Of a stretch of 64,000 nucleotides of DNA, positions 15,946-24,605 are shown piece by piece (within the stretch, counting starts at the first letter, position 1; the number at the start of each line of letters is the position of its first letter). The DNA is from an uncultured Sphingobacteriales bacterium (GTDB lineage Bacteria > Bacteroidota > Bacteroidia > Chitinophagales > Chitinophagaceae). The stretch spans positions 1 to 64,000 of the forward strand of contig CALMQS010000048.1 of the NCBI GenBank assembly GCA_937871285.1, in the 5' to 3' direction. A program made the translations under genes and the position numbers. The notes below the pieces were generated by a model that made no database searches, was not told the origin of the DNA, and saw only the letters and a list, made by a program, of their open reading frames with translations.

Positions 15946-17958
15946 ATGAAAAAAATCTTCCTGCCATTCCTTTTTATAAGTTTCGTGCTTCATGCTGCCG
16001 GGCAGGGAAACAAAAAAAACTATATTCATAACCGTGCGCCACTCCGGCAAAACCCTTATATAGAACTTCCCTTAGGAGCAATAAAGCCGGAGGGATGGTT
16101 AAAGGAAATGCTGATCAGGCAAAAAAACGGGGCAACAGGTCAGCTCGATTCCCTTTATCCCTTAGTAATGAACCACAGGAATGGCTGGCTGGGTGGCGAT
16201 GGAGATCAGTGGGAACGCGGACCATACTGGATAGATGGTCTTTTACCCCTTGCCTATATTTTAGAAGATAAAGCGCTGATAGCAAAAACAAAACCCTGGA
16301 TTGAATGGGCTATAAACAGTCAGCAGCCCGATGGCTATTTCGGACCTTCCAAAGATTACAGTCATGAACCGGGACTGCAAAGAGATAATAGCCGCGACTG
16401 GTGGCCAAAAATGGTGATGCTGAAAGTGCTGAAACAGTATTACAGCGCAACCGGCGATCAACGCGTTGTTCAGCTCATGACCAATTATTTCAGGTATCAG
16501 TTAAAGGAACTCCCTCAAAAGCCACTGGATCACTGGACCTTTTGGGCGCGTTACCGGGGAGGAGACAACCTGATGATCGTTTACTGGCTTTATAATATAA
16601 CAGGCGATAGCTTCCTGCTTGAATTAGGCGACCTGCTGCATACGCAAACCTTTGATTATACGAACGCATTCCTGCATACAGATATGCTGTCTGATCCCGG
16701 GAGCATTCATTGTGTAAACCTGGCGCAGGGAATAAAAGCGCCGCTGATTTATTATCAGCATCATCCCGAACAAAAATATGCAGATGCAACAGAAAAAGGT
16801 TTTGCAGATATACGGAAATATAACGGGATGGCGCACGGCCTTTATGGGGGCGACGAAGCTTTGCACGGTAACAATCCCACGCAGGGATCAGAACTATGTA
16901 CTGCCGTTGAAATGATGTTCAGCCTCGAAAAAATACTCGGTATTACCGGGGAAGCACACTACGCGGATCACTTAGAGAAAATAGCCTTTAATGCTTTACC
17001 TGCCCAGATATCGGATGATTTTATGAGCAGGCAGTATTTTCAGCAGGCTAACCAGGTTATGATAACAAGACACATCCGAAATTTTGATGTGAATCATGGC
17101 GGAACAGATTTGTGCTATGGATTGCTTACCGGATATCCCTGCTGTACATCGAATATGCACCAGGGTTGGCCAAAGTTCACCCAAAACCTGTGGTATGCAA
17201 CGCCCGACGGCGGACTTGCCGCCCTCGTGTATTCACCAAGCGCTGTAAAAGCCTCTGTTTCGGGCGGAACAGCCGTATCTGTTAATGAGGAAACGAATTA
17301 CCCGTTCGGGGAGTCTGTTACCTTTACACTGCATATTGATAACAAAAGCAAATCTGCCTCCTTTCCTTTTCATTTGCGCATACCGGCATGGTGCAAAAAA
17401 GGCAGCATAAAAATTAACGGTACAACATGGGAGGAGCCCGGTGGCAACCAGGTTATTAAAATTAACCGTGAATGGAAGTCGGGCGACATTGTTGAACTAA
17501 TATTACCGATGCATATTTTCAAAAACACCTGGCATGAAAATTCGGTTTCCATAGAACGCGGGCCAATTGTATACGCATTAAAAATAGGCGAAGAAGCCAG
17601 GGAGATCAAAAATGATAAGGACCCGGTTGCCTATGGAAGCCGTTATCATGAAGTGCGGCCAACAACCCCGTGGAATTACGGGCTAAGCGATATAGCCCGC
17701 AATAAGCTGGATGAACATTATACGTTTGAAAAAAAGAAAGACGTTTCCGGCTTTCCCTGGAACGCGGATAGTGTTCCTGTTTATATTGCAACCAAAGCAA
17801 GGCGCATACCATCGTGGCAACTGTACAACGAGATGGCCGGTCCTATTCCTTATAGCAATACTTACGGGCTGGAGACCGCGAAGGAAGAAGAAATTATTTT
17901 AATACCTTATGGGGCTACAAGGTTAAGGATATCCCAGTTTCCGGTGATTGGAAGGTAA
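15946..17958 (+). CDS. Secreted glycoside hydrolase, GH127/DUF1680 (beta-L-arabinofuranosidase-like)
   Basis: A 670-residue exported glycosidase with a signal peptide (MKKIFLPFLFISFVLHAAGQ). The core is an (alpha/alpha)6 barrel (about 40-420), opening with LPLGAIKPEGWLKEMLIRQ and followed by beta-sandwich domains. GH127 uses a zinc held by three cysteines and a glutamate; matching residues are Glu316-x-Cys318 (GSELC) and the adjacent pair Cys399-Cys400 (YPCCTSNMHQGW). Target glycans would be beta-L-arabinofuranosides or similar plant sugars. No SusC/SusD pair is adjacent, so it is not in a normal polysaccharide utilisation locus. GH146 or another DUF1680 relative is possible. Confidence 0.85.
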   Translation: MKKIFLPFLFISFVLHAAGQGNKKNYIHNRAPLRQNPYIELPLGAIKPEGWLKEMLIRQKNGATGQLDSLYPLVMNHRNGWLGGDGDQWERGPYWIDGLLPLAYILEDKALIAKTKPWIEWAINSQQPDGYFGPSKDYSHEPGLQRDNSRDWWPKMVMLKVLKQYYSATGDQRVVQLMTNYFRYQLKELPQKPLDHWTFWARYRGGDNLMIVYWLYNITGDSFLLELGDLLHTQTFDYTNAFLHTDMLSDPGSIHCVNLAQGIKAPLIYYQHHPEQKYADATEKGFADIRKYNGMAHGLYGGDEALHGNNPTQGSELCTAVEMMFSLEKILGITGEAHYADHLEKIAFNALPAQISDDFMSRQYFQQANQVMITRHIRNFDVNHGGTDLCYGLLTGYPCCTSNMHQGWPKFTQNLWYATPDGGLAALVYSPSAVKASVSGGTAVSVNEETNYPFGESVTFTLHIDNKSKSASFPFHLRIPAWCKKGSIKINGTTWEEPGGNQVIKINREWKSGDIVELILPMHIFKNTWHENSVSIERGPIVYALKIGEEAREIKNDKDPVAYGSRYHEVRPTTPWNYGLSDIARNKLDEHYTFEKKKDVSGFPWNADSVPVYIATKARRIPSWQLYNEMAGPIPYSNTYGLETAKEEEIILIPYGATRLRISQFPVIGR

Positions 17959-18068
17959 CGGCATTACGCTTTCTTTCAATAATCAAAATCTTTTCTCCTT
18001 TATGAATGGTTTACGTTCAGCTTTAAATAAATGCGCAAACGATTGCTATAAGGGAAAACAGGAGTTGA

Positions 18069-18740
18069 ATGTGCGATAAGGAAAACGATGTTATGTTTTT
18101 TAGAAAAAATAGCAATAACTTCATCAGTCCAATAAGTCCTAAACTATCTGTAATGACCGGAAAAGAGATATTTGCACTACAGGAACAGGTTGCTTTTTTT
18201 AATGATCAACAAGCTTTCAGGCAGTTGTTCCGCCATTATTATACCGGGCTTTTCCAGTTTGCAGCTTCTATAGTGAAAGTAAAAGAAGTAGCTGAAGAGA
18301 TAGTAGAAGACGTTTTCGTTAAGATCTGGAATAAGCGCTCCACCATCAACAATATTTCCAACCTCCGCGTATACCTCTACGTTTCCGTCAAAAATCAATG
18401 CCTGAATTATATTAACCGGCAGGGTGATGCCTGCGTTATGGATCTGAACCAGCTCGACGTAATATGCAGCGAACTGGTGCCTAATCCTGAAGACTTAATG
18501 GTTGCTTCTGAGCTTTTGCAATTAGCAAACAAGGCTATTCATGAGTTACCACCCCGGTGCCGGATCGTATATAAGCTTGTTAAGGAAGATGGACTTACCT
18601 ATAAAGAAGTTGCCGAAGTGCTGAATATTTCTCCCCGTACCGTAGAAAATCATATTGCCGTGGCAGTTAGAAAAATTGCCGCATCGCTTAATATTGATTT
18701 CTCCGCTTATCATAAAACTGCTTCGCTTTTATCCAAATAA
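18069..18740 (+). CDS. ECF RNA polymerase sigma factor, Bacteroidota family
   Basis: A 223-residue ECF-type sigma factor. Region 2 is visible as AFRQLFRHYYTGLFQFAASIVK with EEIVEDVFVKIWNKR (about 50-95). Region 4 is the C-terminal helix-turn-helix with LTYKEVAEVLNISPRTVENHI (about 177-197). The N-terminus is uncertain: the family usually starts near MTGKEIFALQ (codon 29), and the first 28 codons may be untranslated. Such factors normally sit before a FecR-type anti-sigma and a SusCD pair. Here it is alone, followed by a word-mosaic gap and a convergent SDR gene. Confidence 0.88.
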   Translation: MCDKENDVMFFRKNSNNFISPISPKLSVMTGKEIFALQEQVAFFNDQQAFRQLFRHYYTGLFQFAASIVKVKEVAEEIVEDVFVKIWNKRSTINNISNLRVYLYVSVKNQCLNYINRQGDACVMDLNQLDVICSELVPNPEDLMVASELLQLANKAIHELPPRCRIVYKLVKEDGLTYKEVAEVLNISPRTVENHIAVAVRKIAASLNIDFSAYHKTASLLSK

Positions 18741-18754
18741 TGAATGTAGCATTT

Positions 18755-18853
18755 CAGCTCTTCGGATTTTGAAACTTATCCGCTACAGCGTACAGGCCTG
18801 CCTGCCGGCAGGCAAGTTTGGTTCTTGGCATTTGCTTCCTGGTATTTTGTATT
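18755..18853. repeat. Short word-mosaic with a perfect GC-rich palindrome
   Basis: Contains CTTCGGATTTTG, TTTGGTTCTTGGCATTTG and TTTTGTATTTC words like those at 15.6-15.9 kb. It also holds a perfect 16-bp palindrome TGCCTGCCGGCAGGCA (18799-18814). A degenerate copy, TGCCTACCGACAGGCA, lies at 27074-27089. Confidence 0.6.
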
Positions 18854-19663
18854 TCACCCGGATTTAGTATTCACCGGTATGGTAGAAGTGTCTTTGGGCG
18901 GATTGCGGCCAATAAAAGGATATTGTTCCAGCGTCATGATCTGCCCGCTTATGGGGCCGCACTCATCGGCTAACCAGTATACAGCGGCAGCGGCTATTTC
19001 CGCCGGCCAAATAATGCGCCCCGCCGGTGCATATACGTTGGGCAGGTCTTTATACCAGTCGTCTGCCAGCCCGTGCTCACGCTTACGGATAGCCTCATTT
19101 TCGGTAAGCACCCACCCGGGATTGATCTGGTTCACCCTTACGCCGTCTTCCCTGAAAAGCGTATCGCCCAGGTTTTGGGTGAGTGTCATTAAACCACCTT
19201 TTGATATACTGTATGCCATCAAATTGGGCTCACCGCTAAAGGCGTTTACCGATCCGATATTGAGCACACAGCCGCTTTGTTTGCGAAGATGCGGCAATGC
19301 GGCTTTTATTAATGCAAAAGGAGCAATGGTATTGACCTCTAATATTTTTCTCAAAAAATCAAGATCGGTGGTATGTATATTGGAAGAAGCCACAATAGCC
19401 GCGTTATTGACCACGGCATCTAATTGTCCATACGTATTAACAGCCATATCCACCAGCCGCTGCGGCGCACCTTCATTGCTGATGTCTTCTATAAGCAGCA
19501 CCGCTTTATCTTTTCCCAACTCTGCCACAACCGCTTCGCCCCATTCTTTTTCCAACCCGTGAATTACCACACGGGCGCCTTCCGCCACGCAGCGTTGCGC
19601 AATGGCTTTTCCAATACCCGTGCAACTTCCGGTGATGATGATTACTTTGTTTTGTAAACGCAT
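18854..19663 (-). CDS. Short-chain dehydrogenase/reductase
   Basis: A 269-residue NAD(P)-dependent classical SDR. The cofactor loop is TGSCTGIG (11-18), the NNAA motif is present (VVNNAAIVA), and the catalytic part includes a Ser in LNIGSVNAF and Y-x-x-x-K as YSISK. The substrate is unknown. It is the last gene of a same-strand set (MFS, HPS-like, MDR, SDR), which suggests a reaction in one sugar or polyol route. Gaps between these genes are 107-217 bp and filled with word mosaics, so co-transcription is plausible but not certain. Confidence 0.88.
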   Translation of the reverse strand: MRLQNKVIIITGSCTGIGKAIAQRCVAEGARVVIHGLEKEWGEAVVAELGKDKAVLLIEDISNEGAPQRLVDMAVNTYGQLDAVVNNAAIVASSNIHTTDLDFLRKILEVNTIAPFALIKAALPHLRKQSGCVLNIGSVNAFSGEPNLMAYSISKGGLMTLTQNLGDTLFREDGVRVNQINPGWVLTENEAIRKREHGLADDWYKDLPNVYAPAGRIIWPAEIAAAAVYWLADECGPISGQIMTLEQYPFIGRNPPKDTSTIPVNTKSG

Positions 19664-19880
19664 TGGAAGAATAGTTTATAGTTTATGGTTAGTGGTTTAT
19701 GGTTCTTTATACCCCAGGCTTCAAAGCTAATAGCTAACGGGAAGGATAGTTTATGGTTTGTTGTTTACAGTTTATGGTTCTTTACACTCCAGGCTTCCAA
19801 ACCAATAGCCGGCAGGAGGAAAAGCGTATGGTTTAGTATTGCTGTTAACTACAAATAATAAACCATAAACTACAAACTGG
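19664..19880. repeat. Intergenic word mosaic (TTTATGGTT words)
   Basis: About ten near-copies of TTTATGGTT/AAACCATAAA words, with the unit 'GGTTCTTTAyrCyCCAGGCTTC' (a 22-nt pattern given here only as degenerate text) present twice, near 19698 and 19778. The 3' part carries the inverse orientation (ATAAACCATAAACTACAAAC). The result is partial inverted symmetry across the gap. No gene was recognised. Confidence 0.6.
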
Positions 19881-20906
19881 CTACACTGGTTTCAACACGC
19901 TCTTCACCACCTCTCCTTTATGCATTTTTTCAAATGCCTCGTGCCATTCGGTTACGGGCCATACGCCGCCGATAATGGGCTTTACATCCAATTGTCCGCT
20001 TGCCAGCAGGGCGATCACTCTTTCCCATATTGGCCAGTTATGACTGAAGCTGCCCTGCAGGGTTACATTTTTTTGTACAAGTTGGTCAAGGGAAAAGCCT
20101 AACGGCTGTGGTCCCCAGCCTACTTTTGCAATATGTCCTTTAGGCCGCACCAGTTGCATGGCCATTTTTAAAGTAATGCTTGCGCCTGCCGCATCTATAA
20201 TACAGTCTGCACCCAGGCCATCCCTTTGCGTGGCCCAGGGCATGGCATCACCTATAATGGTTTCACAGCCATACTGCTTTGCAATATCCAGGCGGTGCTT
20301 ATCGGCTTCCAAACCCACAATGGCCACTTCTGCGCCACAAAGCCGTGCCATTGCGGCACAAAGGATACCAATGGTTCCGGGTCCAAGTACAATTACCCTG
20401 TCGCCGGGCTTCAGCCTGCTGTTTTCCACCACGGCGTTAAATGCCACGCAACAGGGCTCCGTTAAACAGGCCTGCTCAAACACCAACTGGTCGGGCACAC
20501 GGTGCAGGCAACGGGCAGGCACACGTACATACTTCGTCATGGCGCCATTTACACCATAGCCAAAGCCTTTGCGTGAAGGATCCAAATTATATAAACCGCT
20601 CCTGGTCATAGCGCTGTTGGGATCTATTACCGCCGCGGTTTCGCTTACCACGCGGTCGCCTTCCTTCCAGCCCGTTACCCGACTTCCTAATGCAATAATA
20701 TGACCGCCAAATTCATGCCCCAGCACTACGGGGTAATTTACATGCCAGCTGTGGTCCGCTGTCCACTGGTGCAGGTCGCTGCCGCAAACGCCTACGTTTA
20801 CTACTTCTAATAATACATCTTCCTCGCCGATCTCCGGCTTATCTATTTCACGGATCTCAACCGATCCTTTTTCGGGGGCATAGTTAACTACCGCTGCTGA
20901 TTTCAT
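19881..20906 (-). CDS. Zinc-type MDR alcohol dehydrogenase family protein lacking the structural-zinc cysteines
   Basis: A 341-residue medium-chain dehydrogenase/reductase. The catalytic zinc ligands are visible as VGVCGSDLHQW (about 37-47) and the GHEFGG motif (about 63-68). The Rossmann loop is GPGTIGILCAAMA (about 173-185). The lobe that usually holds four structural-zinc cysteines (about 85-110) reads SETAAVIDPNSAMTRSGL and has no cysteine. It oxidises an alcohol or polyol with NAD(P). Its placement beside the HPS-like decarboxylase/aldolase gene suggests it makes or uses a keto-sugar. Confidence 0.88.
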   Translation of the reverse strand: MKSAAVVNYAPEKGSVEIREIDKPEIGEEDVLLEVVNVGVCGSDLHQWTADHSWHVNYPVVLGHEFGGHIIALGSRVTGWKEGDRVVSETAAVIDPNSAMTRSGLYNLDPSRKGFGYGVNGAMTKYVRVPARCLHRVPDQLVFEQACLTEPCCVAFNAVVENSRLKPGDRVIVLGPGTIGILCAAMARLCGAEVAIVGLEADKHRLDIAKQYGCETIIGDAMPWATQRDGLGADCIIDAAGASITLKMAMQLVRPKGHIAKVGWGPQPLGFSLDQLVQKNVTLQGSFSHNWPIWERVIALLASGQLDVKPIIGGVWPVTEWHEAFEKMHKGEVVKSVLKPV

Positions 20907-20929
20907 ATGATGATTTGATATTTATAATT

Positions 20930-21060
20930 TTAGATTTGATATTTCAAACCCGGTAATGTTGTTAATAGGTTGCAGGTGTGAGGTATGAGGTGTGAGCTTT
21001 TTGGCAATCCTTAAACGACAAGCCACCAACCGCTACGGATCCCATCTCAAATCTTAAATC
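20930..21060. repeat. Intergenic word mosaic
   Basis: Has AGATTTGATATTT, GGTGTGAGGTATGAGGTGTGAG and, adjoining the HPS-like stop codon, CTCAAATCTTAAATCTCAAA. These match words in other gaps of the window. Confidence 0.5.
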
Positions 21061-21753
21061 TCAAATTTCCCCATACGCATGTATCTTTTCGCAGATCAGG
21101 CGAAGAGAACTTTCCAGGTCGCCGTCTGCGGTTTTGAACGCATCGGCATCAATGGTAAGCGGGGCGCCCAGCACTACTAACGGTGCACCGTATGCGGGGC
21201 ACTGAATGGCCTGCTCCAGGCTCAGTCCGCCTACGGCCTGCACCGGGATGCTTACCGCCTGCACCACTTCCTTTAGCTGATCCAGCGGGCTGGGCATGCG
21301 TTTACCCTGCGCCGCTATGCCCCGTCTTTCGTCGTAACCAATATGATGAATAACATAATCGCAGCCGAGATCTTCCAGCCATTTGGCGGCAGCCACCATA
21401 TCGGGACAGCCCAGATTATCACCCATTACTTTGGCGCCAAAATCTCTCCCGGCCTGCACCACGCATTTAATGGTTTCTTCATGCGCTCTTGCCATTACCA
21501 CCACATGGGTGGCACCGGCTTTGGCCATCATTTCCGCTTCAAGATAACCGCCGTCCATGGTTTTTAAATCGGCTACAATGGGAATGCCGGGGAAAGCTTC
21601 GCGTAATTTTCGAACGCCGTGCAGTCCTTCTGCAAGGATCAGTGGCGTGCCCGCTTCCAGCCAGTCTACCCCTGCACGCATGGCAAGGGCAGCGGTTTCA
21701 AGGGCTTCATCAATATTGGTAAGGTCTAAAGAAATCTGAACTATGGGTTTCAT
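21061..21753 (-). CDS. HPS/KGPDC-type enzyme of the orotidine-5'-phosphate decarboxylase suprafamily
   Basis: A 230-residue TIM-barrel protein. The D-x-K-x-x-D metal/catalytic motif is Asp62-Leu-Lys64-Thr-Met-Asp67 in VADLKTMDGG. The C-terminal phosphate-binding region shows VGGLSLEQA and VVLGAPLT. DLKTMD is the form common in 3-hexulose-6-phosphate synthases; ketogulonate-6-phosphate decarboxylases often have DAKIAD. Either a formaldehyde-releasing or -fixing aldolase, or a beta-keto acid phosphate decarboxylase, fits. No 6-phospho-3-hexuloisomerase lies nearby, which argues against a plain RuMP pathway. Neighbours are two dehydrogenases and a transporter. Confidence 0.82.
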   Translation of the reverse strand: MKPIVQISLDLTNIDEALETAALAMRAGVDWLEAGTPLILAEGLHGVRKLREAFPGIPIVADLKTMDGGYLEAEMMAKAGATHVVVMARAHEETIKCVVQAGRDFGAKVMGDNLGCPDMVAAAKWLEDLGCDYVIHHIGYDERRGIAAQGKRMPSPLDQLKEVVQAVSIPVQAVGGLSLEQAIQCPAYGAPLVVLGAPLTIDADAFKTADGDLESSLRLICEKIHAYGEI

Positions 21754-21868
21754 GCTATATTGTTTAATACCATCTTTTAATATGCTTCCAAAAGTAGGGC
21801 ATTTTTAAAGAGTTTATTTTGATGAATATATACTCAACAATAATTTTTGATTTTGCCACAGGAGCTGT

Positions 21869-23089
21869 TTATGCCATTGCTTTTTCTGTTCTGAACATGC
21901 GGTAAGCCAGTATTGTGCTTCCCAGCATTAATACGGCGCCTAAAAGAAAAGGCGCCCCGGGAAAATACACCGGCGCGTCCTGTTTGGTGAAATAAGCAAA
22001 GAGGTTGGTCATAACCGGGGGACCAATAATGGTAGTTGCGCTCATAAGACTGGTTAAAGCGCCCTGCAGTTCGCCCTGCTCATTGGATGGCACATGGTTC
22101 GAAATAACAGCCTGCAAAGCCGGCCCGCAAATGCCACCAAGGCAGTATGGAATTAAAAAGGCAAACATCATCCAGCCCTGCGACGCAAAAGCGAATAACA
22201 CCAGGCCAAGTGTGTAAAATGCCAGTCCTACGTGAATACTCTTTTCGTTGCCCAGCTTCGGATTAACAATACGGATCAATCCTCCCTGCACCAATCCTAC
22301 GAGCAATCCTACCACGCCAAGCGAAATACCCACCATTCTTTCATCCCACTTAAATTTCTCCATATTAAAAAAAGCCCAGGTGCTTTGCACGGAATGTGCT
22401 GCTATATAGATCAGCATTAATGAAATGATCAGTCCGCGCAGCGCGGGATATTTTCGCAGATGCATCAGTGAGCCCATCGGGTTAGCCCGCTTCCAGCTAA
22501 AGCTCCGGCGGTTGGCTTTACTGAGCGATTCAGGCAGCACAAAATAACCATACAGCCAGTTCAGCAGCGATATAACAGCAGCAGCAATAAAAGGAACACG
22601 CGACCCCAAACTACCCAGGAGACCGCCTATTACCGGGCCGATGATAAAGCCCAGACCGAACGCAGCGCCAATCATTCCAAAATTTTTGGCCCTGTCGGCC
22701 GGGGCACTGATGTCGGCGATATAGGCAGACGCAGTGGTGAAGCTGGCGCCCGTAATGCCGGCGATGATCCTTCCCACAAACAGCCACCCGATAGTAGGTG
22801 CAAGAGCGATAAGGATATAATCTATTCCAAAGCCAAAAAGGGAGAACAGCAATACCGGCCGTCTTCCGTATTTATCACTGAGGTTGCCCAAAATGGGGGC
22901 GCATAAAAACTGCATGAAGGCAAAAGCGAAAGTGAGCCAGCCGCCCCAGCGCGATGCGGCACTCAAATCGCCCTGGATCAGCTCTTCAATGAGGGCGGGC
23001 ATTACCGGTATAATAATGCCAAACCCAATAACATCCAGCAGCAGCGTAATGAATATAAAACCCAGGGCTGCTTTTTTTGAGAGAGGCAT
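21869..23089 (-). CDS. MFS transporter, TCR/Tet-like
   Basis: A 406-residue twelve-helix major facilitator. Motif A after helix 2 is [14 protein letters not shown], and motif C-like [16 protein letters not shown] occurs in helix 5, both as in drug:proton antiporters of the tetracycline-efflux group. The name reflects similarity only; resistance is not implied. It precedes the HPS-like gene by 115 bp on the same strand, so it could also export or import a metabolite of that route. Confidence 0.85.
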   Translation of the reverse strand: MPLSKKAALGFIFITLLLDVIGFGIIIPVMPALIEELIQGDLSAASRWGGWLTFAFAFMQFLCAPILGNLSDKYGRRPVLLFSLFGFGIDYILIALAPTIGWLFVGRIIAGITGASFTTASAYIADISAPADRAKNFGMIGAAFGLGFIIGPVIGGLLGSLGSRVPFIAAAVISLLNWLYGYFVLPESLSKANRRSFSWKRANPMGSLMHLRKYPALRGLIISLMLIYIAAHSVQSTWAFFNMEKFKWDERMVGISLGVVGLLVGLVQGGLIRIVNPKLGNEKSIHVGLAFYTLGLVLFAFASQGWMMFAFLIPYCLGGICGPALQAVISNHVPSNEQGELQGALTSLMSATTIIGPPVMTNLFAYFTKQDAPVYFPGAPFLLGAVLMLGSTILAYRMFRTEKAMA

Positions 23090-23095
23090 ATTTAA

Positions 23096-23265
23096 TTTGA
23101 AAATGTGAGGATTTGAAAATTTGAAAATGCCTGCCCCTGTCCGTACCGTCCCCGGGGCGATCGACTGAATAGGCGAGTGAAAATTAAAGAGGATTAGAGG
23201 ATGATAAAATTTTAGTGTCTGGAGGCTAACAGCTGAGATCTGAGACCTGAAACCTCATACCTCCC
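23096..23265. repeat. Intergenic word mosaic
   Basis: Begins with GATTTGAAAATTTGAAAATG and ends with CTAACAGCTGAGATCTGAG and ACCTCATACCTCCCCT. The same vocabulary, partly inverted, is seen at 25762-25961 and 48056-48215. No gene was recognised. Confidence 0.55.
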
Positions 23266-24567
23266 CTACTTCCCTTTCACTCTTCCATAATCCATCACTA
23301 TATTACAAAATGCTTTCACACCTGTATCCAGCCTGCTGTCGTCTATATAAAAATCGGGCGTATGGTGAGGCGCGGCCTTTTTCGGATCCTGTTCTGCAGG
23401 CATCCCTCCCAGGAAGAAAAAGAAGGCCGGCGCTTTATCGCCGAAAAAAGAAAAATCTTCCGCACCTGTTGTCCATTCGGTTTCATATACCTTTTCTTTT
23501 CCCGCGGCGGCTTCTAAAGAAGGAAGCATCAGCTTCACCAAAGCAGGGTTGTTGTATGTTACTTTTGTTTTGGTATCAATGGTTACTTCCGCCGTGGCGC
23601 CGCCGGCAGCGGCAATATGATTAACGGTGTTGCGTATTCTTTCATGCACATCCTTATGCATATCCTCATCCAGCGTTCTGATCGTTCCCTCCATAATGAG
23701 CTCCTCGGGAATGATGTTGCTCCTCACACCACTGTGTATTTTACCTACGGTAATTACCACCGGCGCTTTGGTAAGGTTTTGCTGGCGGCTTACAATGGTT
23801 TGTAAGCCCTGGATGATCTGCGATGCAATTACAATAGGGTCTACCCCGCTCCACGGCTGGGAGCCATGCGATTGTTTCCCTTTCACTTTAATGGTAAACC
23901 AGTCGCTTGCGGCCATTTCGGCGCCCGGCTTATACTTTATTTCTCCAACAGGTGTTGCCGAATTAATATGTAATCCGAAAATAGCATCCACCTTCGGGTT
24001 ATCCATTACTCCCTCTTTGATCATTAAAGGCGCCCCGCCTTCCTCATCGCCGGGCGGTCCTTCTTCCGCGGGCTGGAAAATAAATTTCACGGTGCCGGCA
24101 ATATCTTTTTTCATGGAGCTTAATACCGATGCCGTGCCCATTAATATGGCCATATGACTGTCGTGCCCACAGGCATGCATAACCGGTACCGTTTCTCCAA
24201 GATATTCTCCTTCCGCTTTTGAAGCGAAAGAAATATCCACTCTTTCCTTAACCGGCAGCCCGTCCATATCGGCCCTTAAAGCTATAACAGGACCAGGCTT
24301 TCCTCCTTTTAAAATACCCACCACACCGGTTCTGGCAACGCCGGTTTGTACTTCTATTCCAAGTTTTTTTAAATGCGCGGTAATGTATTCCGCTGTTTTA
24401 AATTCCCTGTTCGACAACTCAGGATATTCATGCAAATACCGCCGCCATTGAATCATTTCCGGAAGTATTGCGCCGGCTTTATCCGCAATCTGTTCTTTAA
24501 AATTTTGTCCCGAAACAGGTGCACTGGTTACTGTCAGTAGCATTACAAAAGAAAAATATTTTTTCAT
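23266..24567 (-). CDS. M20 family metallopeptidase/amidohydrolase, secreted
   Basis: A 433-residue zinc hydrolase of the M20D (aminoacylase/IAA-amino-acid hydrolase) type, exported through a signal peptide (MKKYFSFVMLLTVTSAPVSG). Metal-site segments appear in order: RADMDGLPV, HACGHDSHMAILMGTA, FQPAEEGPPGDEEGGA and a final HHTPDFYIDD. The dimerisation/lid domain lies about 210-330. It would cleave N-acyl amino acids or short amides in the periplasm. It is divergent from the acyl-CoA-dehydrogenase-like gene, with a 38-bp or longer shared leader. Confidence 0.92.
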   Translation of the reverse strand: MKKYFSFVMLLTVTSAPVSGQNFKEQIADKAGAILPEMIQWRRYLHEYPELSNREFKTAEYITAHLKKLGIEVQTGVARTGVVGILKGGKPGPVIALRADMDGLPVKERVDISFASKAEGEYLGETVPVMHACGHDSHMAILMGTASVLSSMKKDIAGTVKFIFQPAEEGPPGDEEGGAPLMIKEGVMDNPKVDAIFGLHINSATPVGEIKYKPGAEMAASDWFTIKVKGKQSHGSQPWSGVDPIVIASQIIQGLQTIVSRQQNLTKAPVVITVGKIHSGVRSNIIPEELIMEGTIRTLDEDMHKDVHERIRNTVNHIAAAGGATAEVTIDTKTKVTYNNPALVKLMLPSLEAAAGKEKVYETEWTTGAEDFSFFGDKAPAFFFFLGGMPAEQDPKKAAPHHTPDFYIDDSRLDTGVKAFCNIVMDYGRVKGK

Positions 24568-24605
24568 ACGCTGCGCTTTTACATTTTTGAATGTAAGATT
24601 TTTTC

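Noticed and set aside
18799..18814. Perfect GC-rich palindrome as a transcription terminator of the ECF sigma gene
   Set aside because: There is no loop (continuous palindrome) and no T-tract directly after it. A degenerate copy sits in another gap, so a dispersed repeat is more likely.
18825..19562. Plus-strand 245-codon frame opposite the SDR gene
   Set aside because: The minus strand encodes a complete SDR with all motifs. The plus frame is a mirror with serine-rich text and no domain.
21869..23089. Calling the MFS gene a tetracycline resistance determinant
   Set aside because: Only motif A and helix-5 similarity support the Tet group. The context is metabolic and such proteins are common chromosomal efflux pumps.
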